Under the pieces are notes generated by a model. That model saw only the letters and a list, made by a program, of their open reading frames with translations. It ran no database searches and had not been told where the DNA came from. A stretch of DNA of 64,000 nt from Thuidium tamariscinum (taxonomy: Eukaryota; Streptophyta; Bryopsida; Hypnales; Thuidiaceae). The stretch's first letter is position 1, and each line of letters opens with the position of its first letter. The stretch lies in contig OX344749.2 of the NCBI GenBank assembly GCA_947034885.2, positions 1,614,501-1,678,500 on the forward strand, given 5' to 3'. Below, piece by piece: positions 37,798 through 48,329 of the stretch. Made by a program: the position numbers and the translations under genes.

Positions 37798-38757
37798 CCC
37801 TAGAAGGCCCACAGCCATTTTGGGTTCAAAAAAATTGTAGCTTTTGAAGTGCTATAAATCTAAATGTGACTAGGTAATACACATCTGAACCATACAATCT
37901 TGTAGTGAGCATGTTGTAGGTGGCATGGATCAAATTTGAAGTTATTTGACCACATAGATTGCAAGATTAAAATGTTTTAGTGTTGAAAAAGAATGCTGAA
38001 ATTTTCCTAAAAACTCATTTAGAGGTGAAATTTGACTTCTAAACTTAAGCAAATGAAAAAACTTTAAACTACAAAGTGATTCAAAATCAGCATACAAACA
38101 CAATGGTGAAAAAAATATCATTCAATTGACTCAATGCGTTTGCAAAATGGCTTGCAAATGTCAAAAAATAGGTAAGAAAGTTGCAAAAAACACATCTAGG
38201 GCTGAACCTCCTTCTACTAGAATGCACCTCAGTCATTGAGAACTTCTTGGATTGATGTGAAATTTTAGCGACACAAACTAGACTAATATGCGCAACTTTT
38301 CCAAATTTTTTTATTGGAATTGGACACTCTATGAAGAAGATACAAGCCGCCAAAGTTCACTGAAGTTGCAAAATGGTGGGATTTTGAATTTCGAATTCCT
38401 CCCAAGCAATCTAAACAACTTGGATTGACTTGAAAATTTCACCACAATAACTAGACTTCAAGGGGAGTAGAACCCAACAAATTTTATTCAAATCAAACAT
38501 TGGATGAAGGAGATACAAGCCCCTGAAGTTGCAGCCATGAAGTGCACTTTGGTGAATCACATTGAACCTCTGTGGACTTCGATTGGCTTCCACACAATCA
38601 TCACCTCTTAGATTGATCTGAAAATTTTACCACACGAACTAGAATAATAGATGCAAATTTCCCAACAAGTTTCATTGAATTTGGACATTCAATGCAAAAG
38701 TTACAACACTTTGAATTCTATGAGAGGCCACTTTTTGGCCCCTTGGGCGGTCTAGGG
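37798..38757. mobile_element. 960-bp TTAA-bounded element with proven empty site, piggyBac-like
   Basis: TTAA at 37794-37797 and 38758-38761 flank ends CCCTAGAAGGCCCA and, reverse-complemented, CCCTAGACCGCCCA (12 of 14 matching). In the other arm of the inverted duplication the same position (61211-61214) reads a single TTAA with matching flanks on both sides and no insert. The interior has three degenerate repeat units (GGATTGA-nnTGAAA at about 38248, 38420 and 38609) and no transposase. Confidence 0.88.
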
Positions 38758-39440
38758 TTAAAGCTGCAAGAAATATGAGCAATGCCTATTTCAGAAATGA
38801 AGTCTGTGCATAAGTGGATTGCGAACTGAACACAAGAAAGACATCAAGCTAAGCCTTATCTTACTCACAAGATCGCACAACGTTACTTAGACGGGCTTTC
38901 TTCTGACAGAGTAGGATTCTGAAAGAGATCTGAACAGAAGACCGAGACCAATTCGTTTATTTGGTTGGAGCTTTTTCTAAACAATTAGGGCTGCCGTGGA
39001 TTTTGGGGTCTATGGGTCCTTACTTTTAAAGACCTCTGAATTGATCTACAAGATCCCAAATCCAGAGATTTAGAGAAATTGGGTTTCAAGATAGCCGCTT
39101 TGCAAATTGCCCAAGTCCTCCGTCGAGTATCCAGCAATTCATTGTAGTGAATTGATTGGCTTTGTAATGGCAGCGACTGCATCAGAAGAAACCTCAAAGC
39201 ACTGAATACCGGTATCAGAAACATTGTATGATGCAAAGATTTTCTCCCTCACGAAAGCAGTACGAGTTGTTGATGATGGTAGCATTGCGAACACTTGGCA
39301 AAAAAGCCATTCTTTGAACAAAAGACAAATCACATCACATTGCAGTGTTGTATGCTATTCCACTTACAAAACAAGACTAATTCACTCATACTTTTGATTC
39401 TAGGAAGTAGAAAGAATGGCCTAGTTCACCTAATCTAATG

Positions 39441-39670
39441 CATTAGATGTGTTTGGGGATTAGAAGATTGTTTCAAGTCTGTTCCCAATGCTGCAGATAG
39501 TGTGAATAAAAAATAATTAATAGATAAATAAAACTATTATTTTTTAAAATTAAAAGTTTTAATACTATTATTTGACGTAGCACTTTCTCGACCATGTCAA
39601 ATTGCATGTGGTAGCTCCCACAATGTTTCCTCAATCAAGAACTTGCAATCTTTAAAATCGCAAAAAGAAC
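39441..39670. mobile_element. 230-bp AT-rich insertion with 8-bp flanking duplication
   Basis: ATCTAATG stands at 39433-39440 and again at 39671-39678. The insert is absent from the other copies of repeat B (at 46480-46500 the two sides are joined). It shares GTTCCCA-rich phrases with 42885-43140 and 47640-47945. Terminal inverted repeats are not evident. Confidence 0.55.
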
Positions 39671-40354
39671 ATCTAATGGATTACGCCTGTGACAATCCTT
39701 GGTAGGCAAAGGGCTTTTTTTTGTTCTTGAACCTTTCCCTTAGAAAAAATCTAGACTTTCTAGAAGGCTTGCTAGGTTTTGACAAGCCACTCTATATGGA
39801 GAGCTGCCCTACTAAGCTAGAAAAACTACAAGATCTCTAATTAAATTGTAATTTACCTTGAGTGAATATCTTCATTGTCAATTAGAATATGTTAGTTTTC
39901 TACAACTTTCCTCCAATTGAATACAAGTGCTCATGTACCAACTAAAGGCTATGACATTTGGCTGCACTACTGTACAAATGACACTTGGTGCACCACAACT
40001 ATGAGGGATATATTCTTGCCCATGCCAGATAAATGTAATCTTAGGCCCTTTTAGCACTTCTTAGCAGCCTTCTGGAGAGTCCAAATTTTTTCTAATGTGT
40101 TTACAAAAAATTTGAGTATCCTAGTTTATTTATTTATTTAGGGGGGGACTTCAATTGCCAAGGAGACCAATTTTGAATATGTAATTTTTGTATGCATTTT
40201 TTGTATGAGCGAGCTAAGTATCAATGGATGAAATGAGGTTTTGGAAACATTGTAGGTGGATAATGTGTGATCCACCCAAAAGACAAGTTGTATTAAAAAA
40301 AGTTCAAATTTCTTAAATTCCCCTTGGACTCCTCCCCCCCTTTTTAAATGAATT

Positions 40355-40383
40355 ACCTCCCCTCCTCCCCTCCTCCCCTCCTT
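40355..40383. repeat. Polypyrimidine tract (CCCCTCCT)n
   Basis: Repeated CCTCCCCT units, purine-rich on the other strand. It may form a triplex or G-quadruplex, but no function is shown. Confidence 0.7.
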
Positions 40384-40967
40384 GTAATCATAAGAGGTTT
40401 TTTGGTTGTATTGAAAGACCACAAGTTCTCGTGAGTTCCTGAACTGTGGGAATTCACTAAAATCTACCACATAGGCAATCTAATGTAGCCAAGAGACTAC
40501 CACATCAAATAATAATATTTATTTAATATTTTAATATTTTTTTCAAATTTAAAAAAAAACACTTTAATCATTATTTAATTATTTTTTAATTTGACAAGCA
40601 ATGACTAGTTTACAAAATGGAGAAGAGGACTGAAACAATCTCTTAGTGCTTCAAAATAACCTCTTATGTTTTGAGAACTAGTTAATTTGACAATCAATAT
40701 GACACGATCCATATCTTGTATCCCATATTTGCTCATGTATCCATGTTCTCTATTCAATGTTCATACCATATCAAATATCTACATCCATATTTGGTACCAT
40801 ATATGTATTTCATATTCATATAGTATCGTATCTATATTCTAAATTTATATTTGACTGGCTTAGATTGAATCTCATAAAGATCAATATCTTGTGATTTTTT
40901 GAGAAATGGATGGCATTTTGGAGGGAGCATTTTAAAAAAACAAACAATGGCTAGTGATTTTTTAGGA

Positions 40968-40994
40968 GGGAAGGGGGGAAGGGGGGGGGGGGGA
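40968..40994. repeat. Poly(G) tract
   Basis: Runs of G, with one of more than ten, inside repeat B copy 1; absent from the other copies. Length may be unreliable in any assembly. Confidence 0.7.
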
Positions 40995-41628
40995 ACTAAC
41001 AAGGAAGTGGTGCCATCTTTTCAGTGCACAAGTATAGTGGCACTAGTGTGTAGGATCTTACTAGTACAATTTGACATTTTTTCAAAAATAAAGTTTGAAG
41101 GATGCCAAAAATATAGGATTTTTTTTGCCAATACTTTTCTCCATCATACAATTTTTTGTTTTGATAAAATGATTTTCCTAAAATTTTGACATAGACCTAG
41201 TTTTAAAAAACATTTTTTTGTTGCCTTGCCCTACATCTAGAGTAGTATCTACTCATTAAGCTAGGTTGTTTATTTTTTTCTTTACTAATTATAAAATCTC
41301 TAAAACCATGCATCCCGACCCCGATGCATTCTTGGTATTGACAAAAATCCCTTTTCAAGGAGGGATGTATGGGTTTGGTTTGGTTTTGTGGCGTTTGTAC
41401 CTACAAATGTGAAAATTATTGAATTCCAAAGGTTTTTATAAACTAAAGAAGAAGAGAAAATTACATTTTACCTTTACTTTGGCATTGGCATATCCAAGAC
41501 ACACTAGTCATTATGGTTCAAGCACCTTGTTTAAATTAAATAAAATCAGGGTCAAGTCGTGCAACCTTGGGACTAGTGGCCGGACATTAAATCATGTAAA
41601 CAAAAGTGGGCCCAACCTAGTTGGCCAA

Positions 41629-41890
41629 TGTCAGATCCATCCTTGATCATGGGACCTGGCCGATGGCGGAGTGGTGCAAGACAACGGCTCCGTAGGACAT
41701 CGTTTGTATAATGTTGTAGGTCATCGACCTTGTAATTTTTTAATCTATGAACTAATTTACTTATCCCACATTGTTTGTCTTCCCTTCTATCGCCTATGTG
41801 TATATATAGAGTTGTCTTCTCAGTGCATAATACAAATCACAAAACATAAATCACAACAAAGTTTTTATAATTATTTTAAGTTCTAATACA
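41629..41890 (+). mobile_element. Possible solo LTR fragment
   Basis: TGTCAGATCC opens a stretch containing GTGTATATATAGAGTTGTC (TATA-like) and a CA-rich end, as in LTRs of Copia-type elements. It follows the end of repeat B. No second LTR or convincing target duplication is seen. Confidence 0.25.
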
Positions 41891-42884
41891 AAAATGGAAA
41901 ATCTCATTAAAATGACAACATTCCATTACTTTGACACTTTTTACACTTCACCCTATACAATCTGAATTCTAAATTTGTCATAGATTTCTAAAATTTATAC
42001 ATTTTGTAGATGTTTGAAATCTATACATGTCCAAGATGTTTTAGGCAACATAGTTTGAAATCTTTATATGTCATAGATTTCTTTGACACTTTTTACACTT
42101 CATCCTATGCAATTTGAAATCTAAATCTATCATAGATTTTTGAAACCTATATGTTGTGGATTGTGGATTTTTAAAATCTATATGTCCAAGCATTTATGAA
42201 GACACATTTTAGGTTGGGTGATAAGCTTTACATAATTAAGCTCTCATGATCATGAACAATCCAACCACAACTTATCTACTTAATTTCAGAATTAAGCACA
42301 TAAAATTTAGCATTTGCAACTAAGTGTAAGATAAGAGGCTCAAAAATCACTCATTTAAAAGGTGATTTGCCTTTTTCATGTATTTCCTTACATGGGAATA
42401 TTTTTAGCTCATTTTTCAATCAAAGAAAAATAGATGAGAAATCTATTTATGATCCTAAGTCTTCTATAAATCATTCACTTGCAACTTCTAAGAAAAATGG
42501 AGAAAAGAAAGAGATTGATTAATAATTTTTTTTTCTTTGATTCATTCAATGATTAGAGAGTTCAATTAAAGAACCATCTCATGTCTATTTCACAACCATC
42601 TACAGGGCAATCCTTAATGCTCAAACCATTTTTGAGCCCTCTCCTAAATCCATTGATAGCTTGAACTTTGATGAGTCTTCTGAGCCTAAAGACTTTGATT
42701 GGCAATGATCCATATGTGTTCCAAATTTTATGGAGATTTAATAGAATTGAGACATCGTTATTAAATGAAGTTTAAACTCATTGTAGTAATTTTACAGTTG
42801 CATCCATTTTAGTTGCACTTCACCAATTTGCTTCTATTTTTTTTGCATTATTCTTGAAACATAAAGAGGCAAGCATTAGAAGAG
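41891..42884. other. AT-rich stretch
   Basis: It contains locally repeated phrases (TTTGACACTTTTTACACTTCA at about 41930 and 42085; ATAGATTTCTAAAAT-like), a diverged tandem duplication of about 150 bp. No gene is seen. Confidence 0.45.
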
Positions 42885-43140
42885 ATTCGAGGGCAACGGG
42901 AGACTGTGAGTTCCCAAAGCAGTGAATGCAGGAATGCAAAATTGGCCCCTGTTGACGTGGTCGAGAGTGTGCCACGTCACTAATTTTTTTTTAAATTTTT
43001 TTTTGAACTTCTTTTTTGCATTTCCAGACGACCTTTTTTTCTTTTTAAAAAAAAATTAATTAATTACTGACCCGACAATATCGGTAACAATTTTGGGAAC
43101 AGGGCTTTCGCGGTCTCTTGTGGCCCTTGAATCTCCGCTA
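42885..43140. mobile_element. AT-rich MITE with GTTCCCA ends (inverted copy)
   Basis: TGAGTTCCCAAA on one side and, reverse-complemented on the other side, CTGTTCCCAAAATTGTTACC. A shared GTGGTCGAG...GTGCCACGTCA block also occurs inverted at 47855-47890 and at about 39575. Exact borders are unclear. Confidence 0.5.
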
Positions 43141-43401
43141 ATGCTACCATGGTACCAACTTCCACACATTAAAATCGAGCCACAAAAATTAATTTGCACA
43201 TTGGATTGTCACTGAATCCATACAAGATTAAACTTGAGACAAGTGAGCAGATAGAAAGTCACATCTTGGCCTTGAAGCAACTCTAGTATTCTTAATGTCT
43301 AATCTTTTCTTGAGGCATCTCTCTACAACGCTTTGAAAGGTGAAGTGATGATGTTGGCCATGGCAAGTTTTGTTTTTGTCACACTTGACTACGTAGTCAA
43401 G

Positions 43402-43586
43402 AGAATGGGGTCTTTTAAGTAGTGTCCTAAATATCATGTCTTTTAAGTAATGTCTTTTAATGTGTCTTGTAAGTAAAATTTTACTAAAAAGACAATCTTT
43501 TCAGTAAAACTTTACTTAAAAGACACATTAAAAAACATTACTTAAAAGACATGATGTCTAGGACACTACTTAAAAGACCCCATTCT
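43402..43586. mobile_element. 185-bp hairpin MITE
   Basis: The arms AGAATGGGGTCTTTTAAGTA... (43402-43488) and the inverted copy ending at 43586 are nearly identical over about 85 bp, so the DNA can form one long hairpin. The right outer edge, reverse-complemented, reads CACTACAACAGAATGGGG, similar to CACTA-type ends, but the left edge differs. Confidence 0.75.
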
Positions 43587-43929
43587 GTTGTAGTGTAGAT
43601 ACTTTTCTACCTCCAGATTACAAGCAACAGATTTGATTCAAGCCAAAAGAGTTTATGTGCACATTGCATGTAAATTGCAACAATAAAGCTGACTCAAAGG
43701 CACCTCCTACGATCAAAGTAGAGTTGCTACAAGTTTTTTTCTATGCTTTCCTACATCGAGTCAAGGCATCTATTTAAAGCACTCTTCAATGATGACATTA
43801 GCCAAACTCCAAACTCGAAACTTTAAACAGACTCTACTTCTATGAAACTCTAGATCCACATTTCACGGAGCTTCAACAAGGGTGAAATAATGCAATACCA
43901 AAACAACAAGAGACTTTTCACAACAAAGC

Positions 43930-44265
43930 ATCCATCGTTTTCAAACATTCACAGAGCATAGACATTTGCAGCAGATTCGGTGAGGAGCAGGAGGGGAGCC
44001 TCAACATCTGGACCCCAATCTGGAGCAGAAGAAGAGCTTTGACGTTTGCAGCAACTCGCAGGGAGGGAGCGGGAGGGCAAGGAGGCAAGTCGGAGGTCGG
44101 AGGGGGAGGTCGGAGCCTCGGAGGGGGAAGGGAGGCGGAGGTCGGGGATGATCAGGGGAATGGCCCCCTCATCCCCATCCATCCACTTCCGGGGCAACGA
44201 CGGGGTCAATTCACCCTGGCCAATCGTAACAAGTGCTTACTTTTTGGTTCCCGCTGAGCTTTCTA
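43930..44265. other. G-rich, GC-rich island without a recognised product
   Basis: 44045-44155 on the + strand is dominated by GGAGG/GGGAGG runs with clear G-quadruplex potential. Frames on both strands are low-complexity products of this bias. It may be the eroded promoter or 5' end of a gene cut off by the MITE that follows. Confidence 0.35.
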
Positions 44266-44275
44266 GGTCATCCCC

Positions 44276-44741
44276 CCTCGGCACTAAGTCCCAAGGACAT
44301 TCGGGGTTCCGCCTGGCAGCCCGGCAGGTGGAATTTTCACCCTCCTGCCCATTCATACTCATTATTTGAGGAAATCACTGCGGAGTATAATTTTTTCTTG
44401 ACGATTGGGGTTCTAGTTGTAATGTAATGTGATGTCAATGGTTTTATACTTTTTTTATAAAACCAAAAGGTCCTAGCTAGTAATAGATGTTACCCCTTCA
44501 TATTTACCCTAAACGGCGCTATGCGCCATGTACTGAAGCTATGCGCCTAACGGCGCTCCGCTTCAGGCCTAGACCCTACTCACTCCGTTCCGTAGGGTTT
44601 AGGTGCTACAACTTAAATAAAACATTTCGTTTTTAAAAGACAACCTTGGGGTGGATTGATTTGAATTTGGGCAGGGACGAAAATTCCACCTGCCGGGGCA
44701 GCCAGGCGAAACCCCGAAAGCCCTTGGGACTTAGTGCCGCG
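44276..44741. mobile_element. Mutator-like MITE with long terminal inverted repeats
   Basis: The direct repeat GGTCATCCCC flanks it at 44266-44275 and 44742-44751. Terminal inverted repeats of about 70 bp start at CGGCACTAAGTCCCAAGG on both strands and run to GCAGGTGGAATTTTC. Target duplications of 9-11 bp and long inverted ends fit Mutator-like elements. The middle (44505-44610) has a further GC-rich fold (ACCCTAAACGGCGC...GTAGGGTTTAGG). The inverted partner of this locus at about 53125 lacks it. Confidence 0.78.
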
Positions 44742-44751
44742 GGTCATCCCC

Positions 44752-46085
44752 TGTTTCCCCAGTCATTCAAGTCTGGAAGCCGTGTTAAGCTTACCTCAGA
44801 AATAGGTCGAAAACCCTAAATCGCACAGACGACCTCAAAGCCATTTGCATGCGTACTTGCTGATCGTGTAATCCAGCGTTCATCGTCCTCCCTTCGACCT
44901 AATACAATTGTGGGATGCTTTCGCGTACAATTCATTCAACAGCGGTAACTGGAGATCGTACCGTGGTTCAGCGTTTGAGCAGTCCATCGTTGCATCGATC
45001 TGCAACGACAAGCTTCTTCTAGTGGTTTACTGCTTATTTCATGTTATTTAAGGATGTTCAAATTTGAGCGGCAACTACTGAGTTCGAGAATGGAGGTAAT
45101 TTGATAATCGTGATTTGATATTTTCACAACGGGGATGAGGTTTCGCAACAAGATTGCCAGCCTAGGATTGCGTTGGCTGGATTTGGAAGTGAACAACAAA
45201 ATAGCACTGCTAAAATTACATATTTGGACACTCTTGTACAGTACATCCTCAAACTATCACGCCGCTGTAGATGTAATGTAGTTGATGTTAATGTCATGCC
45301 TGGTCCAGATAAAATGAAAGCCTCGTGGTGGACTGCATTTCATGATCAATTTTAGCATGCGTATAAAAATATTTATCGTCTACACACCATGACGTGGGAG
45401 CGCCACAGGAAGAGCCTTCAAATTGCTGCGAAGTTTATGCGTCTTCAGGTATTTCCAAACAACAGTGGCATGCAGGATTACCGTTCAAATTTAGCTTGGA
45501 GCGTACTGATCAATTTCATGGACGCATTTAAGGGTTGATACCTTTTGCGCTACGCACCACTACGCACCAAATTCGAACGTCACTGATAACAATTTAGCAT
45601 TCACGAGTTGGCTGATTCAAAGTTTGAAAGATACTCTTCAATTATATTCACATTCCTTGGACAGAAACTGCAACACACTTGCCTATCCCTCTAGAAATCG
45701 GCGCTGTATACAAAAGAAAATATTAGAGGTGTCCGCTCACTAACATGCTTTGCAGCAATCCTGCTCCTACGCTCATATTCCTCCTAAGCAGCTAAAGACT
45801 GTCAAGATTAAGTTGGCGCTTCTTTACAAAGAGCTTGCGGTGAGGGTAATTGAGAGTGTTGACCGACTTTCAATCACAACGGCGATGAGGCTGGCCCTGA
45901 AAATCGCATCTGTAAATTTGAAATATTAAATGGCGCTCGGTGAGTGAACTTTGCATTTCCTGCATTGGACGACGATGGTCCTTTCTATGGCTTCCTGCAA
46001 GCAAACATTCACCTACCTCACCACGTACATGGCACCGACAGCAACGCGAGCAGTTGGATGTCAACGTACAATGGCGTTGTGATTT
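44752..46085 (+). pseudogene. Decayed gene segment A, copy 1 (unknown protein)
   Basis: GC content is higher than in flanking DNA and the segment matches 51725-53135 in inverted orientation. A readable frame from about 45173 gives MAGFGSEQQN..., PGPDKMKASWW, then, past a TAG at about 45353, HAYKNIYRLHTM and WERHRKSLQ. In the other copy the TAG position is a sense codon (Glu). Further pieces (FALDDDGPFYGFLQANIH-like near 45945) are in other frames. I do not recognise the family. It appears to be a duplicated, frameshifted gene copy. Confidence 0.55.
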
Positions 46086-47240
46086 CAAGTGGGTTTCGAG
46101 GTACCCACTTTGCAAATTGCCCAAGTCCTCCGTCGAGTATCCAACAGTTCAATCGATAGTGAATTGATTGGCTTTGTGATGGCAGCCGGCGACTGCATCA
46201 GAAGAAACCTCAAAGCACTGAATAACTTAATAAGTTACCGGTATCAGAAACATAGTATTTCACCAAAGATTTTCTCCCTCACCAAAGCAGTACGAAGTAG
46301 TTGATAATGGAAGCATTGCAAACACTTGGATTCAGATTAGAAACATCCGGCAAAAAGTCACTCTTCGAACAAAAGACAATTCAGAGCACATTGCAGTGTT
46401 GTGTGCTATTCCACTACCAAACAAGGCTATTTCTCTCATATTTTTTAATCGAGGATGTACTAGAAAGAATGGCCTAGATCACCTAATGTAATGGATTAGG
46501 CCTGTGGCAATTCCTGGTAGGCAATGGGCTTTTTTTGGTTCTTGGACCAATGGTTATGTGGCCTTTCCTTCACAAAAAAAGTTTGAGTATCTTAGCTTCT
46601 TTATTTTGGGTATTTTGGGTATTTTTGGGTGGACTTCACTTGCCAGGAGACCAATTTTGAATATGCATTTTTTGTATGCATTTGTTATATGTGTAAGCTA
46701 TGCACAATAGATGAAATGAGGTTTTGGAAACATTATGGCAATGTCTAGTGTGTAGGGTCTTAATTACAACTTGACATGTTTCCAAAAAAGAGGTATGGCG
46801 GATGCTAAAAAATAGGAGTTATTTTTGCCAATACTTTTTTTTCATCATACATTGTTTTGTTTTGATAAAAGAATTCCCCTAAAATTTTTGCAACTATTTT
46901 TAGAAACATTTTATGTTGCCCTGTCCTACACCTACTATAGTATCCACATACTAAGCTAGGTTGTTTATTTATTTATTTATTTTATTGTAAAATCTCTGAA
47001 ACCATATCTCTTGGTCCTGTTGCATTCTTAGTATTGAGAAAAAGCCCTCTTCAAGGAGGGATGTATGGGTTTGGTTTTGTGACATTTAGACCTACAAATG
47101 TGAAAATTATTGAATTTCAAAGGTTTTCATAAACTAAAAAAGAGAGAAAATTTACATTTTAGCTTCATTTTGGCACCGACATATCCAGGACAAACTAGTC
47201 ATTGTGGATCTATAACCACTAATTTTAAACCTTGTTGCTC
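46085..47240 (+). repeat. Dispersed repeat B, copy 2
   Basis: It has the same block order as at 39095-41600, without the 230-bp insert. It starts directly at the end of segment A with CTTTGCAAATTGCCCAAGTC. A final block (AATTTAATAAAACTAGGGTC) resumes at about 48240 after roughly 1 kb of inserted AT-rich DNA. Confidence 0.7.
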
Positions 47241-48235
47241 ATCATTCAATTTGTTGTCATTTTGAAAATAGATATGTATGAAAAAATTTAATTTAATTTT
47301 CAAAGATGAAATTACATGTCTTCTCTACTTCACAAAAAAATTAGAATTTTTAGTGGAGGATTGGTTTTTATAACAATTTTTGAAGAAAAAGTAAAGAAAA
47401 ATCATATCAAATAGAAAATTATCTGAAAATCTGAAAATTTCACCATATGTGTTTATTATAGTGACAAACATCATGGTGTAAACTAATTTTTCATTTCCTT
47501 CAATAATTAGAATGCAATAGACATTTAAAATATATTGAAAGTTCAAATTGGAATAAAACATTTAATATTACAAATTTTTACAAAATTCCAATTGGAGTAG
47601 AAAATAGAGTAGAGCATGCTCACTTCATAAGAGGATTTTTGGGCCCCCAGAAAACCGTTTCAAGGGTGTTCCCCGAAATTGTTCCCACTGCTGCAGACCA
47701 GGCCCTTGCTAGTCTGAATTTTTGAAATTTGAAAAAAAAAATTTAATTTTTTTTTCAAAAAACTTCAGAATGTATTAAAGAGAAAAAAATGATTTAAAAA
47801 AATATTTTAAAAATATTTAATATTTAATTAAAATTAATTAAAAAATTATTATTTTATGACGTGGCAGTCACTCGACCACATCAGCATCGTGTTCCCAATG
47901 TTCCCTATGCGTTCCCATCATTTGGGAACTTGCAGTCTTGTACAGCAGCTGAAAATTCTCTTATGGTTATGTGGAGTTTAATCCGAGAAATATCATTTTT
48001 GTGGAGTAATTTGAGATTTACTCAATTTTTCAACATACATTAGAATGGCATAATTTGTCATCCTTTTTTTTTACTTATTTATTAAGTACATGATATCAAA
48101 CATTAGTTAGACTAAAAATTTAGTTGGATACTCTTTATAACTCAATTTGAAAGGTCATAAAAAAAAGTGAATGAAAAAATTACTCCTAATCTCTTCTTAT
48201 GACCCTAGATTGTCATCCAAACACCACAGAATGGC
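47241..48235. mobile_element. AT-rich insertion in repeat B, including a GTTCCCA-type MITE (about 47640-47945)
   Basis: It interrupts repeat B, whose last block follows at 48236-48320. The internal part has CCGTTTCAAGGGTGTTCCCC at its left and TTTGGGAACTTGCAGTCTTG at its right, with GACGTGGCAGTCACTCGAC between, matching 39470-39660 and 42885-43140. Ends of the outer insertion are unclear. Confidence 0.45.
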
Positions 48236-48329
48236 ATTGGTGGTAGTCCAAGGTTGAATTTAATAAAACTAGGGTCAAGTCCTACATCCCTCAAACTGGT
48301 GGGTGTCGCGCTACCATTTGATATTGCTT

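Larger units (their letters stand above)
35542..39265. repeat. Left arm of large inverted duplication
   Basis: The sequence matches the reverse complement of about 60690-63940 from the shared edge GTTTATGAAATAATTT through the AP2 gene, its 3' region and on to TTTTCTCCCTCAC...AGCAGTA. The arms differ by point changes and by insertions: this arm alone carries the 960-bp TTAA element at 37798-38757, and the other arm alone carries the TAACATTC MITE at 63086-63537. Confidence 0.88.
39095..41600 (+). repeat. Dispersed repeat B, copy 1 (with insertions)
   Basis: It begins with CTTTGCAAATTGCCCAAGTC and runs through AAGAATGGCCTAG...CACCTAAT, TTGAGTATC, TTTGCCAATACTTTT and GGGATGTATGGGTTTGG to ACACTAGTCATTATGG. 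The same order is found at 46085-47240 and, inverted, at 53160-54268. It is expanded here by a 230-bp insert (39441-39670) and other sequence. It could be a non-autonomous transposon or a segment carried with a captured gene. Confidence 0.65.

Noticed and set aside
41629-41720. tRNA-like look of GGCCGATGGCGGAGTGGTGC
   Set aside because: No matching acceptor stem or T-arm was found downstream. It is more likely part of an LTR-like stretch.
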